A stretch of 64,000 bases of DNA, from contig JAFKAC010000095.1 of NCBI GenBank assembly GCA_025766275.1, positions 1-64,000 on the forward strand, written 5' to 3'. Source of the stretch: Lactarius indigo (taxonomy: Eukaryota; Basidiomycota; Agaricomycetes; Russulales; Russulaceae). The notes under the pieces are model-generated. The model saw nothing but the letters and a program-made list of their open reading frames with translations, was not told the DNA's origin and made no database searches. The position numbers were made by a program, and so were the translations under genes. This document shows, in pieces, positions 32,148 through 42,154 of the stretch (position 1 is its first letter; each line of letters starts with the position of its first letter).

Positions 32148-35096
32148 GTGTGTTGTACGACACCTGCCCACCCTCTCTTGCAAAACAGCGAACCTTTCTC
32201 ATGGATGATGAAACGCACCACGTCGTTCCACATCTTTCTTAACATCGCCCGCTCACACCCCGCACGTCGACAAACCGACGCCTTGCAGTGCGCCACCAAC
32301 ACCACTTTTACGCGGTTCAATGATCGGAAGAAAACACCGACCATCGCCTACTTTCCACCATTACCCTCCCCCATCCATCGTAGCCACTGCGCGTACAATC
32401 GCGAACTCTTCACGTTGATACATACTCTTGCACACTGGCGACGTCCGCTCATCAACACACGATACCCGGTCATTATCCCTGCGAATCTCCACCGTCGACG
32501 GGTGCCCCACCTCATCCTGACGGACCACGGCCCTCGACATCGTCACGTACGTGACACACATCCTCATACCGCTGACCCTTCTCGCCACCCTGCCCTTACT
32601 TCGCCCAGTACCGACATTTTTACTGTTATCGTTCTGCCCTTGTCGCACCTCCTCACAACCGCTCAGACCACCACGTCCAGCGTTCGTTCCCTCCACTGCC
32701 CGGCACACGTCACTGCCGACCCTCGGTTCTGCAATAACCATCTTATGATCGCGGACGATCCCCTTCTGAGGAGGGGGGTAATTCAGTCGCTTCACGACTT
32801 AATCACCATGAAACACCCAGACAAGAACAAAAAATCGCTTACTCGTCGGCGAAATCCTATGAAAACAGAAGCCGTTAAGCATAACACAGGATGTCTAACA
32901 CACCAGGGAAACAAAAATCTCCCTAATTCGCCCCACACACCTTTGTCGTCCATCGGCCCGCGACGAGATACACCCCGTTTCAACATATCCATCCAGGACT
33001 TCAACGCGTTCAGTGACCGTGTGCCACCACGCTACGGACTGCCGAACGAGATACCGTCCAAGCGGAACCTGCACGTTACCACCGTACTCACACGCGTCCC
33101 CTACACTCCACCAGGCAGCAACCGGAATAATAATTCAAAGTATCACTCGTGCACTAACGATCGACAAAAAGATCCGAGTCAACGACGAGGGCAATATCTC
33201 TATGCTCATACCAACCCTCGACGGTATAACGAATGTACACCACAGCTACCGGTAACGCAATCCGCCCACAAAACACAACCGACTAAAGAGACAATACGGT
33301 CCCCATGCGGAATACTCACGAGGTCCATACCCTCAACACAGACACCCATCGTCTCGCAAACAAACGACAAACGTCTCACCATGCGGAACACACTTCGCAG
33401 AGATCTCTCATCTATTACAGCAATTAGAAAAGGATCAATCAGGAATCATCAAACGACGTACAGCGAACTCACGCCACAACCATATAAACCATCTCGCATT
33501 TCAGATAAGATACGTTCACCGAAACTGGAGAAGACCCACGGCCTGTTCGATAAGGGATTGCTCATCCCCGATCGTACAATCAATACTATCAGAAGCCAAA
33601 AGGTACGATCCCCACCCCAATCAACCTTGGAAAACACCGAACGAAATAACGAACGAATCTCTGACCATCAATCACGAGGCGAGAAGAGGACGCCACTAAT
33701 TCAGATACCCCGGGGACGTCGAACCACCGTGCACCAGGAAACCAAAGACGGTGCCTGTATACCAGCATGGTCTGTACGGTATAAGAGACAAGTACAGGCA
33801 ACCGTCAAACCCACCACCTCGAATTCTTCACTAATGGATGAACACCGCTCACCGTCTCTAACCATTACAGCAGAGCAGGTCCCCAACCAATGGGCTTTCG
33901 AACCAGAAACCCTCACGCCCCTTCCCATTGACACCACTCGATCCATCTTCCCGCCACTTCAGCATCCACCTCCCAGTCCTACAGCAAGTGGGACGGAACG
34001 ACCAGTCGACATCCTCAATGATGATATAACTCCCAACATTGGAGGTGAACCATCGCTGACCCAGATCGACCAACGAACTACGACTCGCAAACGACACCAC
34101 CTGTACGACCTTCCGAGTGCGGATGCCATATTTACAACAAACGACTACGAGTTTCGCGTCCATAGTTATTTCTTCATACGCGAGTCATCATATTTCCGAC
34201 AACTTTGGGAGATCCCCGGATCGACCCTCGAAAAACCCATCGAAGTAGTGGACGAAGGACCGACCTCAGCCAGAACCGACGTCGTTGAAGTATACCACGT
34301 CAACCTTGACGATGTGACGTCCGAGGAATTCACGTCACTCTTGTGGGTTTTCTATAACCCGACACATTCAGTCTACGAGGCTACGACATGGGAATGGACG
34401 CTAATCCTCCGATTAGCACAAAAATGGGAATTAACTGCAGTTGAAGCACTGTGCTGGAGAGAGCTACTAAATAACGACGCCATTATTCGCTCTCGTTTAC
34501 AGGTACCACGCAACCGATCCCCTCGTACAAACAACGGGGTTGATCACCTTCGCCATCCACGAATGGCCCGCGCACAGCCGACCACCTCCAACGAACCCAA
34601 CGAAGTTTGTCATCCCCATCGCCCACGCACGATCCGCGCACAACCAACCACCTCCAACGAATCAGAACTCGAAGTACGACAGCGTCCACCAGTTGTAACC
34701 GATCTCGTTGGAGATCACAACCCAATACCAGTACAAGGACCGCGCAATGACCGCCGAGGCACACGAACCAACACCTACCATTGCCGCCATTGCCACGGTA
34801 TCGGACACACCAAGGCCTTCTGTCGCCAACCCCACGCTCGGTGTACCCCATCGCGGCGATGTCCCATTCCACCTCGCCACCCCTATTACAGACTCCAGTG
34901 CCCTGCATCGACGACTCCGCCCGCTGGCGAACGTACCCGTGCGTGGGTACGCGACTCACTCTCTCCCACCCAAGCGATCCAACCGACCGCACACCCCCGA
35001 CACCGCCGACACCGCACCACGATTGACGATCGACCAGTAGACGACTACGAGTACCCCTACGATGTTGATTGGGAGGCCGCCGATCGAAGCCCCTAA
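32148..35096 (+). CDS. ORF3 of the 7.2-kb element: RNase H/integrase-zinc remnant, BTB/POZ, CCHC knuckle
   Basis: 982 codons. Residues about 40-130 resemble a gypsy RNase H: TDALQCAT for the TDAS motif, IAYFPPLPS, and YNRELFTLIHTLAHWR for the E-containing motif; the TDH motif reads PANLH, so activity is unlikely. About 200-235 (NNHLMIADDPLLRRGVIQSL then H..KHPDKNKK) resembles the integrase zinc region. About 657-780 is a BTB/POZ domain of agaricomycete type (DAIFTTNDYEFRVHSYFF, SSYFRQLW, EEFTSLLWVFYNPTHSVYE, LILRLAQKW). At 34782-34823 is a CX2CX4HX4C knuckle, CRHCHGIGHTKAFC. No RT or integrase core. Known: BTB domains mediate dimerisation and cullin-3 binding; the knuckle binds RNA in gag. 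The start codon is the first ATG of the frame and uncertain. Confidence 0.65.
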   Translation: MCCTTPAHPLLQNSEPFSWMMKRTTSFHIFLNIARSHPARRQTDALQCATNTTFTRFNDRKKTPTIAYFPPLPSPIHRSHCAYNRELFTLIHTLAHWRRPLINTRYPVIIPANLHRRRVPHLILTDHGPRHRHVRDTHPHTADPSRHPALTSPSTDIFTVIVLPLSHLLTTAQTTTSSVRSLHCPAHVTADPRFCNNHLMIADDPLLRRGVIQSLHDLITMKHPDKNKKSLTRRRNPMKTEAVKHNTGCLTHQGNKNLPNSPHTPLSSIGPRRDTPRFNISIQDFNAFSDRVPPRYGLPNEIPSKRNLHVTTVLTRVPYTPPGSNRNNNSKYHSCTNDRQKDPSQRRGQYLYAHTNPRRYNECTPQLPVTQSAHKTQPTKETIRSPCGILTRSIPSTQTPIVSQTNDKRLTMRNTLRRDLSSITAIRKGSIRNHQTTYSELTPQPYKPSRISDKIRSPKLEKTHGLFDKGLLIPDRTINTIRSQKVRSPPQSTLENTERNNERISDHQSRGEKRTPLIQIPRGRRTTVHQETKDGACIPAWSVRYKRQVQATVKPTTSNSSLMDEHRSPSLTITAEQVPNQWAFEPETLTPLPIDTTRSIFPPLQHPPPSPTASGTERPVDILNDDITPNIGGEPSLTQIDQRTTTRKRHHLYDLPSADAIFTTNDYEFRVHSYFFIRESSYFRQLWEIPGSTLEKPIEVVDEGPTSARTDVVEVYHVNLDDVTSEEFTSLLWVFYNPTHSVYEATTWEWTLILRLAQKWELTAVEALCWRELLNNDAIIRSRLQVPRNRSPRTNNGVDHLRHPRMARAQPTTSNEPNEVCHPHRPRTIRAQPTTSNESELEVRQRPPVVTDLVGDHNPIPVQGPRNDRRGTRTNTYHCRHCHGIGHTKAFCRQPHARCTPSRRCPIPPRHPYYRLQCPASTTPPAGERTRAWVRDSLSPTQAIQPTAHPRHRRHRTTIDDRPVDDYEYPYDVDWEAADRSP

Positions 35097-35132
35097 CTCA
35101 TTCGCGGACGAATGAACCTAGACGGGGGGCTA

Positions 35133-35500
35133 TGTCACGATCACGTGACATTACAGTCACACGTCACGAAGTGCCAGCACGACTTGCATCCGATATATGT
35201 AAACCCTTGCCCTGTTTCCTTGACTCATTGAAAATGGTAATGATAACCCCAGTCATGTATGAGTATAAGAGTAGTAGAGTAGACAAGTAGTTACCTTTGT
35301 CTACTCTTAGTCCTTTGAAACCAATCTACAGTTGTCTTGTCTTCGCTTGCCCGAATCCCCCCTCTCTCGTGCAATTGCCTTCGGCTTGAGCCACGATCAC
35401 CCCGACTTCAACTCAGTCGTTGACTAAGTTCCGACACTACCTGCCCTTGCCTTGGGCCCGAACTCGAACGTGTCACGGACGGTCCGTTGGTACCGTGACA
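35133..35500 (+). repeat. 3' LTR of the 7.2-kb element
   Basis: 368 bp. Identical to the 5' LTR over about the first 230 bp; all six differences lie in the last ~140 bp. The preceding interior has a TCATTCG/CGAATGA hairpin (about 35098-35115) and the polypurine tract. Confidence 0.93.
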
Positions 35501-35505
35501 CTGAG

Positions 35506-36530
35506 CATGGTGTACTAATTGCTCAAACTGGGTGCAATACTCATCTAGGTTGCCCCCAATCATTTTGAGTCCCTTCTTGAGCTTGTATTGAGCTTGTTCT
35601 TGTTCCATTGTATTTCAGAAGTGCTGCATGAAGCTGCGTGTAACTTCATTCCATAGTCCCTTGCTAGTATGGGGTATGCCTGCTTGTATCTGGCCATTAA
35701 GCCATGTGAGCATTGCCAGCACCCATTTGCTAATGTTGACGCCTTTGATATAGGATAAAAAGAGTAGGGCACGTTGGTATGGTGTGGCCATTATGCCTTC
35801 ATCTGCATTCATGCCCCAGTAGACATGCCATTGCGTGAGAAACACTTCTACTTTGGTATGTTCTCCATTGAATACTGTGGGTGCTTTGCCAGCTAGTTTG
35901 TTATTTGGAGGGGAAATAATAGGACCTGCACCTGGTAGTCCTCCACCCAGGTGTCCTCCTCTTGGTGGTCCTCCTGGGAACCCACCAGGGAACCCTCTGA
36001 ATCCTCCTCCTGGTAGGTTGCCAGGGGGTCCTCCACTGCCACTTGGTGGGTCTGGTATGTCAGGTCCAATAGCTTGATGGATTGCTATGTCATCATCTGT
36101 CATTCAATGACCAGTGTGTGGGTTGATGGGTGCCAATATAGCTTGCACTTCTTGCGCAATGCATTGTTGTTCTTCTCAAGCCATCTGCTCTATAGTATCA
36201 GTGGTTAGCTGTATTTCTTCCTGCGTAATAGTTGCAGTGGCCATTGCAATGGCTGAACTGTGGATGTGGATCACTTCTGGTTCAGTAGTATGAATGGTAA
36301 GTGACTCAGTTTGTTGTATGATGCACTCTCCAATAGCTCCCAAACTGGTGTCTTCTGCTGGTGTATCTTCCCTGCTAGGGGGTTCTTGACTTTCAGATGC
36401 TTCTTCTCCACTAATACCTTTGTCGGTGTGTTCTTTTGCTTGTCCGTCGATGGGACTGTAGTCTGTGTGGATATTGAGTTGGCACGCATGAATGTCACAA
36501 TTGTAATTTCTGCCAGCTTGGTGCACAATG
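35506..36530 (-). pseudogene. Gypsy A gag, N-terminal half
   Basis: Minus strand: a polar N-terminus (36528-36176); a Gly/Pro-rich stretch (36,050-35,930); then the capsid-like segment TVFNGEHTKVEVFLTQWHVY, MATPYQRALLFLSYIKG, WNEVTRSFMQHF, and MIGGNLDEYCTQFEQLVHHA. Stops occur at the joins (TGA near 36,104; a stop near 35,615). The 7.2-kb element is inserted immediately after the EYCTQFEQL part. Confidence 0.82.
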
Positions 36531-36774
36531 TCCCAGTGGTGATCTATTGGATTCCATGTAGCTTTAGTCCAACAAAGATGGTTGAAGTTGAACTCAACAG
36601 GTTGGAAACAGTTGGGACTGTTAAATTCTACAGAGTATCCAGTGTCTTCTCCCTGTTCTCTCCACTGGGTGGCTCCCAGGAATTGTGTTGGTACGTTGTG
36701 GTCTCCTCATTGTTCAAGGGAGTAAGGATGAAAGGACATCCACTGTTCTCTAGTTGAATATGCCACATTGAAAG

Positions 36775-37029
36775 ATCTTGGTCTTAATGTTATGCTCCAT
36801 GGGCATTAGTCCAACTTGGACTTGTGATGGTGCAAACAACTTAGCAGAAATCAGGCAAATGGGGATCATGTGTCAACCCAACACTGGCTGAGCAGGGGCA
36901 CTACTGGCACACACTGCAGCAAAAGGATGTAGAGGCTCTACCCTTGGTCGGTAGAAGTGGAAGGGCACTTAGTCAAGACTAAGGTAGACAAGAGACGAGT
37001 CAAGGTAGTGGATTGAAGAAGACCAAGAT
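36775..37029 (-). promoter_or_regulatory. Self-primer and primer-binding site of gypsy A
   Basis: Minus-sense ATCTTGGTCTT (37029-37019) is the exact complement of the PBS AAGACCAAGAT (36785-36775). In the uninterrupted 3' LTR the same 11-mer starts 34 nt after TATAAG. It is also the 3' arm of an 11-bp hairpin whose 5' arm repeats the PBS sequence. Confidence 0.7.
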
Positions 37030-37915
37030 GGGGACTCTGTTGATAAGTGACCCTTGCACACTTAGCGGCTCATATGGACTGGACTTGCAGCATGGACTGC
37101 TTTAGATTAGATATACAGGACATGTAGATTAGATATTGATCAGTACAATCTTGAACGCCTTGTATTTACTTATCTATGACATCACTGTACTATGACACCA
37201 TGCGGACTCCACTGGACCTGTCATTGTACTATGCCTTTGTTCCCTCTTTAGCTGTATCTTTATTGTGATGTCATTATGATATCATCTTTGTCTGGACTTT
37301 CTTTGTTCTAGTCACCTTGTTCTCCTTTGGTACATTCCTTTTGTCCTGTATGTAGAACAACATTCCTTGTACTCTGTGACACTATGTTACTCTCCTTGTA
37401 TTAGTGTCACACCTCTGTATAGTATAAGTAGAGTACTCTGCATGCCCTGGTCCACATCAGTTCTCACTCTGCTGTGTTCCAGGTAAAGTCTCTCTCTTGT
37501 AATACCATTATCCGTTTTCACTCTGCTGTGTGCCAGACACCACTCTTGCTTCACTTGCTTGACATCCCCTCTGCTGCTAACCAGCTGCTGCTAGTATCTC
37601 ACCACAGACTCTTTGCCTCTGTGAGTATTGGTTATGTCTATGCTGTTCATCAGACTCTTGGTCTTCCAGAGTAACTACTTATACAGATACACACGGGCTT
37701 TAAAGCACCGCTAGAACAATAAGAGACCAATAGCGTAACTAGCTTGAACCCTAGTACAGCTATCCTAGGAACAAGTCATACATGAGTCACAATCACATGT
37801 GAACTACCATGCTGACTGATACAATGTAAGTGTCCATGACTAATACTACTGTCAGGCCATAGTCATAACCAGCCATGAGTTGTCTTTAATATGTCATAAA
37901 GTTTCTACTGTAACA
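36788..37915 (-). repeat. 5' LTR of gypsy A (LTR-4), split by a solo LTR
   Basis: TGTTATGCTCC..TACTGTAACA; 508 bp once the 615-bp solo LTR-1 and one GACTC copy are removed. The primer-binding site (plus-sense atcttggtctt at 36775-36785, two bases from the LTR) is complementary over 11 nt to the LTR segment at 37019-37029. The insertion lies between that segment and the TATA box, so this LTR could no longer initiate normally. Confidence 0.88.
37038..37652 (+). mobile_element. Solo LTR, family LTR-1, with duplicated leader
   Basis: 615 bp, target duplication GACTC (37033-37037, 37653-37657), inserted in the hairpin of the gypsy A 5' LTR. The GT..AG segment at 37483-37536 is again 54 nt. The second repeat has diverged slightly (tccgttttcac). 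Confidence 0.93.
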
Positions 37916-38480
37916 TTGCTTCTCAGTTTTTCATGTTCTTGGCAAAGCTAAGAGGGCACAAATTATAATGTAATGCCACCCAACAATAGGCTCAGTTACT
38001 CACTCCCTTCCATATGTTGGCTCCAGATGTAGCCTGCACCTCAATTGTGATAGCAGTTGTAGGGAGCATACTATATCTGTGAAGCAAAATGGTGTTAAGG
38101 GCACTGAGCCCCAGGGAATCTCAATATGCACTCATAACACCCCTAGGAGACCAATAGATTGAAGTAACATCATTCCTATGCCCAAGTTGAAGATTTAGAT
38201 ATCCTAGTTCTGCCTGGATAATCCAATCATGAATATCTTTGGGTGAGGTGTCTTTACAACCTACCTCATTGTGTAAGGCACATTCTATAGACTTGTTCTG
38301 TTGGGGGGGCCAAGTCACTTCTTCACCTTTCTTGCATGTATATGAACTGTCAGAATATTTGAGCTTTCAACCTGACATAAGGTTCTGTATGGCCTACTTC
38401 TTTGACAAATCCAGGAAAGGCTGAACAATTCCTTGCCTTCCTTTGCCATGTCAGTAAGGGCCAATTTTATAACTATGGGG
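37916..38480 (-). other. Unassigned segment with an open minus frame
   Basis: The minus frame 38318-38121 (ALHNEVGCKDTSPKDIHDWI, AELGYLNLQLGHRNDVTSIY) looks more protein-like than its surroundings and continues with stops to about 37,930. I do not recognise it. It may be an exon of a degraded transposon gene. Confidence 0.3.
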
Positions 38481-38499
38481 TAAATGAGTTTGCTGAAGG

Positions 38500-38955
38500 A
38501 TCAGGCTCAGTAAAAGAGAAAAGTCATTCAAAGTCAGCTAAAAGTCAATGACTTTCACTTGACTGATGTCCTATTTTAGTGACTTTCAAAAGTCAGGTTA
38601 AAGTCACAAAAAAGTCAGGCTAAGGTCAATGTATAGTCACTTGGTAGTCAATGACCTTTTCACTGACTTTTTGTTGACTGAGTCAATTCAAAGTCAAAAA
38701 AATAGGTCATCAGTCAACAAAAGTCAATGAAAAGTCTTTCTAAGTCATTGACTTTTTGTTGACTGACATCCTATTTTTTTGACTTCAAATTGACTACAGA
38801 AGTCAAGTACCAGTCATTAAAAAAGTCTATGAAAAGTCACATTCCAGTCAAACAAAAGTCAGTTAAAATTCAGTGACTTTTTATTGACTTTCAACTGACT
38901 ATGGAAGTCAAGAAGCAGTCAAGAAATGGTCAGGTCACATCAGGTCACAGTCACA
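38500..38955. repeat. Dense AGTCA/TGACT repeat cluster
   Basis: Several dozen copies of agtca(a) and its complement in both orientations, including two versions of ttgactgatgtcctatttt. The same phrase recurs at 46,757-46,790, upstream of the Plavaka-2 transposase, so this is probably a subterminal transposon region, perhaps the displaced left end of Plavaka-2. An aat/att trinucleotide run follows at 38968-38998. Confidence 0.7.
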
Positions 38956-38999
38956 TCAATTTATCACAAATAATAATAATAATATTATTATTATTATTG

Positions 39000-40130
39000 G
39001 TATTTAATTAATACAGGGCAGGGTACTACTGGGTTAGTGGGCAGCAACTGGTGTGGCATGGTGTGGTGTGGCATGGCTGTCACTGGGGTGGTTGGGGCCA
39101 TGGTGGTGTGTTGACTGAAGTAGTGGTATTGCAGTGGCTGTGGCTGTAGTGGCATGGTTGTTGTGGTGTGGTGGCTGGTAGTGCAGTGGCTGAGGCAGCA
39201 GTGACAGGCCATTGTGGCACTGTTGGGGTGGTGGGGGTTGAAGATGTGCTGGTGCAGTAGTGGTTGGCAACAGGGATGCACTGCAGCCACCTGCTGAGTG
39301 GAGAGCCGAAGACAGCATGGTCAGTAAAATTGAAAGAAGAGGCACTGCAGCCACTCACCAACTGGAGTGGCAGCAGCAGAGGGGGCACCAGTTGGGTTGG
39401 CCCCAGTGACCAGGGTGGGCAGCAACAGGTGTGACAGTGGGATTGCTGAGGTCAAGTGGTGACTGTTGCTGCAGTTGGGGTGATGGTGATGGGCTCAGTG
39501 GCACACGGGGTGGCCTGCATTGGGGGGGAACCAGTGGTAATCGCTGCCATTGTCCTGCAATGGCTCAAGATGAGCTAAGAAAACACAAAACAAGAAGAAA
39601 AACTTATCTCAAGTATGGGGGAAGGAGGATGGGGGATGCTGTTGTTCCCCAAAGCATTCTCCCCAAGGGAATATAGGCAAATGAGCATGTGACTGAAAGG
39701 ATGTCAGAAATGAAACAGAAAAAGAAAAAAAGGAAAGAAAAAAGGGAGAGGGAGAGGGAGAGGGAGAGGGAGGGCAAACCTCCCAATACAGGGGTGCACG
39801 CAGAGGATAGGTTTAGGAGCCTCGAGTGGCCAGCTGTGGCAAGGTGTAATATGGTGGGCTGTTGCAGTGACAGCGATCATTGTCAGTTGAAAGTAAAAGA
39901 GAGAAAAAAAAAACATACTTGGGGCCAAAATGTAGTGGGTACAACAAGATGTTGTCCCCAGTCATTCTTGTGTGTTGATTGTGCAAGATTGGAGAACACA
40001 GAGGAAGGAGAGAAGGAGAGCATAATAGAGAAGAAGTGGGAAGGAAGAGTTTGAATGCATCATCCAGAGGTAAAAATTCACACACCACAAATTGAGCCTC
40101 CACCCAGATTAGGAACTTGCTTTCATTTGT
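39000..40130. other. Low-complexity DNA
   Basis: GTGG/TGGC-rich sequence (39030-39560) with repeated ggtgtggcatgg-like words, then a purine run with gagagg repeats (39,739-39,772). Long open stretches on both strands here translate to His/Pro/Thr-rich low-complexity peptides and are not credible genes. Confidence 0.55.
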
Positions 40131-40388
40131 CTAAGTCAATTTTAGTACTGCGGTCCCCACATTTGGCAATAAACATTTCTTCAAGCTCCAATAACACATC
40201 ATGAGCACTTCAAAATTAGTGTAATGGTAGACCAATATACATTAAATGAAATGGGGATTTTAATTTTTATTTGAATCCTATGGAAGCATAGCACTGGCAG
40301 ACTGCTAATTTAGTATTGCTTCCAGCTTTGTATCTCAGGAAATAAAATAGTGGAAAATCTGAAAATATTTGGGGAGGTATATTGCCTC

Positions 40389-41043
40389 AAAAGCTAGGGA
40401 TCCTCTGCCAACTCTAAGTAATCAGACCACCTGTCCCTGATTTATGTGACCAGCTATTAAATGCTCTCAGACTGTTGCATCATGGTAGGGACATTCTCCC
40501 AACATCAGATAAGTTCACTACTGAGGCACTGCACTAAGGGTGTGATGTGGTTCAAGCTTCTGAGTAGAGGTTCCAAGGAGAGAAACTTCTTAGTTACTAA
40601 TGAGATGTTGAGAGGGAAAATGAGTGTTCTTCTAGATGTCACTCAAGTAGAGCCTTTGCAGCACTATTGCAGTACTATAGGATACAAGAAGTAAAGTATG
40701 GGGGCTACTACCTACCCAACCAGCCTGACTTAATAGTGCTACAATGCTATACTAGGATTGAGTCACTGTAGGTAAAGGGATTGAGTCATAGTACAGTAGG
40801 AGTCATAGTACAATAGGAATGGTCTATGCATTGCTGTAGCATGGTCAACAATAATATCAAGGAGTCATAGGGACTCCTGCAAGAAAAATAAAGAAAAGAG
40901 TCACAAGGACTTACATGTTATGAAATAAAAGAGAAAGAAAACAAGTAAGGGGTGCACATGTCATGACACAGACCAAGCTAATTAGAGCTGGTCAAATAAT
41001 GTAGGAACAGCTAATCAGATTACTTAGAGTTGGCAGAGGACCT
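40389..41043. mobile_element. MITE-like inverted repeat, copy 1
   Basis: Left arm aaaagctagggatcctctgc + caactctaagtaatcag (40389-40424); right arm gattacttagagttggcaga + ggacc (about 41017-41043) is its complement. About 655 bp, no coding capacity. The arms match the shorter element at 44,408-44,566. The interior has repeated gagtcatagtacaatagg words. Confidence 0.65.
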
Positions 41044-41584
41044 GTAGTGTTTATCACAGACATGGGGCTGACTTGGGCAGATCTTGAGGCAGAGCTCTCT
41101 TAGTTGATGTAGTTGTGGAAGATGTTTGCAGTGGGGTTGTCAATATGATTCTCTATAAGACTGAAGTCATTCTCTAGATAGGAGTGGTGCATCTCATACA
41201 CAATGTTAACACTATGTTGCACAGTGGAGAAAGCATATGGATAGCCAAAGGTAGTTAATCACAGAAGATCCCTGGTCTTTAAAGGGATATGCTAAATACT
41301 CACTAAGGGACAGACCCTTGTATAGACAATGAGATAAAAAGTGGTAATTTTGGGAGACCAAGCTGGAGAGCCTTAGCCCCTGCTATGGTAGCTTTAAAGC
41401 TCTGCCCAAATCTATATTGTACTGACCAAGTCTCTGGCACCTATCAGTTATCCTACTATGATGAACCACATGCTGCAACCATATGCTGACTAAGCCTCTA
41501 AGTCTATGACTAATTACCTTGTACACCATAGTTATTACCAGTATATGAGAGCCTTGTAATGCCACTACAGAGGCATCAAATACA
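41044..41584. other. Non-coding spacer
   Basis: No gene or clear repeat is seen in these 541 bp before the LTR-1 copy. Confidence 0.4.
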
Positions 41585-42149
41585 TGATGAACAGCATGCA
41601 GAGATCCAATACTCACAGTGAGACAAAGAGTACTGTGGTGAGATAAAGGGGCAGCTGGAAGCAGCAACAGAGATAGATCTTGCAGAGGTGAAGCAGAGTG
41701 ATGTCTGGCACACAACAGTGAGGAACTGATGTGGACCAGGAGCGTACAAGCCTACTACTTATACTATACAGGAGGGTGACACTACTACAAGGTGAGTAAC
41801 AGGGTGTCACAGAATACAAGGGATGCATTGTTCTACAACAGGACAAAGGAGTGTGTGAAAGGGAACAAGGTGTACAAGAACAAGGAAAGTCCAGACCAAA
41901 TGATATCATAGTGACATCATAATAAACATAGTGCTAAAAGGAGAACAAGAGACGGAGTACAATGAAGAGTCCAGAGTAGTCTACACAATGTCATTGTACA
42001 GTGATGTCATACATGACACAATGATAAGCGCTAGATTGTACAGATCAGAAGCAAGTAATCTACATGTCCATTTAATCTAATCTAAAGCAGTCCATGCTGC
42101 AAGTCCGGTCCGTACGAGCCGCTAAGTGTGCAAGGGTCACTTATCAACA
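41585..42149 (-). mobile_element. Solo LTR, family LTR-1, single-leader form
   Basis: 565 bp on the minus strand, TGATGAACAG..TTATCAACA in plus orientation, target duplication ATACA (41580-41584, 42150-42154). Only one copy of the leader repeat is present, near 41,703-41,730; the GT..AG segment is absent. Confidence 0.92.
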
Positions 42150-42154
42150 ATACA

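Larger units (their letters stand above)
28280..35500 (+). mobile_element. Young 7.2-kb non-autonomous LTR retrotransposon carrying BTB and CCHC domains
   Basis: Two 368-bp LTRs (28280-28647, 35133-35500), by my count differing at six positions, all transitions; target duplication CTGAG (28275-28279, 35501-35505). A primer-binding site abuts the 5' LTR and a G-rich polypurine tract (gacggggggcta) abuts the 3' LTR. The 6.5-kb interior is CpG-rich, unlike its surroundings. It has three long plus-strand reading frames but no gag capsid, protease, RT or integrase core that I can see, so it must move with proteins made elsewhere. It resembles a LARD (large retrotransposon derivative). Inserted into the gag of gypsy A in opposite orientation. 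Confidence 0.93.
15247..37915 (-). mobile_element. Gypsy A: chromoviral Ty3/gypsy element, with nested insertions
   Basis: Minus-strand element with 508-bp LTRs: 3' LTR 15247-15754, and 5' LTR 36788-37915 after subtraction of a 615-bp solo LTR and one 5-bp duplication. Between them, read right to left: gag, CCHC knuckle, protease, RT, RNase H, integrase, chromodomain. Insertions: solo LTR-1 (17537-18145), Plavaka-1 (19008-25452), the 7.2-kb LTR element (28280-35500), solo LTR-1 (37038-37652). Removing them leaves about 8.3 kb. No 5-bp target duplication is found at its outer ends (GTAGT versus TTGCT), so an end has been altered or recombined. Many transition mutations; not autonomous. Confidence 0.88.

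Noticed and set aside
28280..35500. Interpretation as a virus or an endogenous viral element
   Set aside because: LTRs, target duplication and gypsy-like remnants identify a retrotransposon derivative; no envelope or viral replicase is seen.
15242..37920. 5-bp target duplication for gypsy A
   Set aside because: Outer flanks GTAGT and TTGCT do not match; the left side also abuts another LTR-4 copy, so the insertion site cannot be defined.
37916..38480. Possible TET/JBP dioxygenase fragment, as such genes travel with related transposons
   Set aside because: No HxD motif or other TET/JBP signature could be found; the frame is left unassigned.
38994..40103. Several 75-120-codon frames rich in His, Pro, Thr
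   Set aside because: Low-complexity GTGG/TGGC DNA open in overlapping frames on the minus strand; no domain or splice structure.
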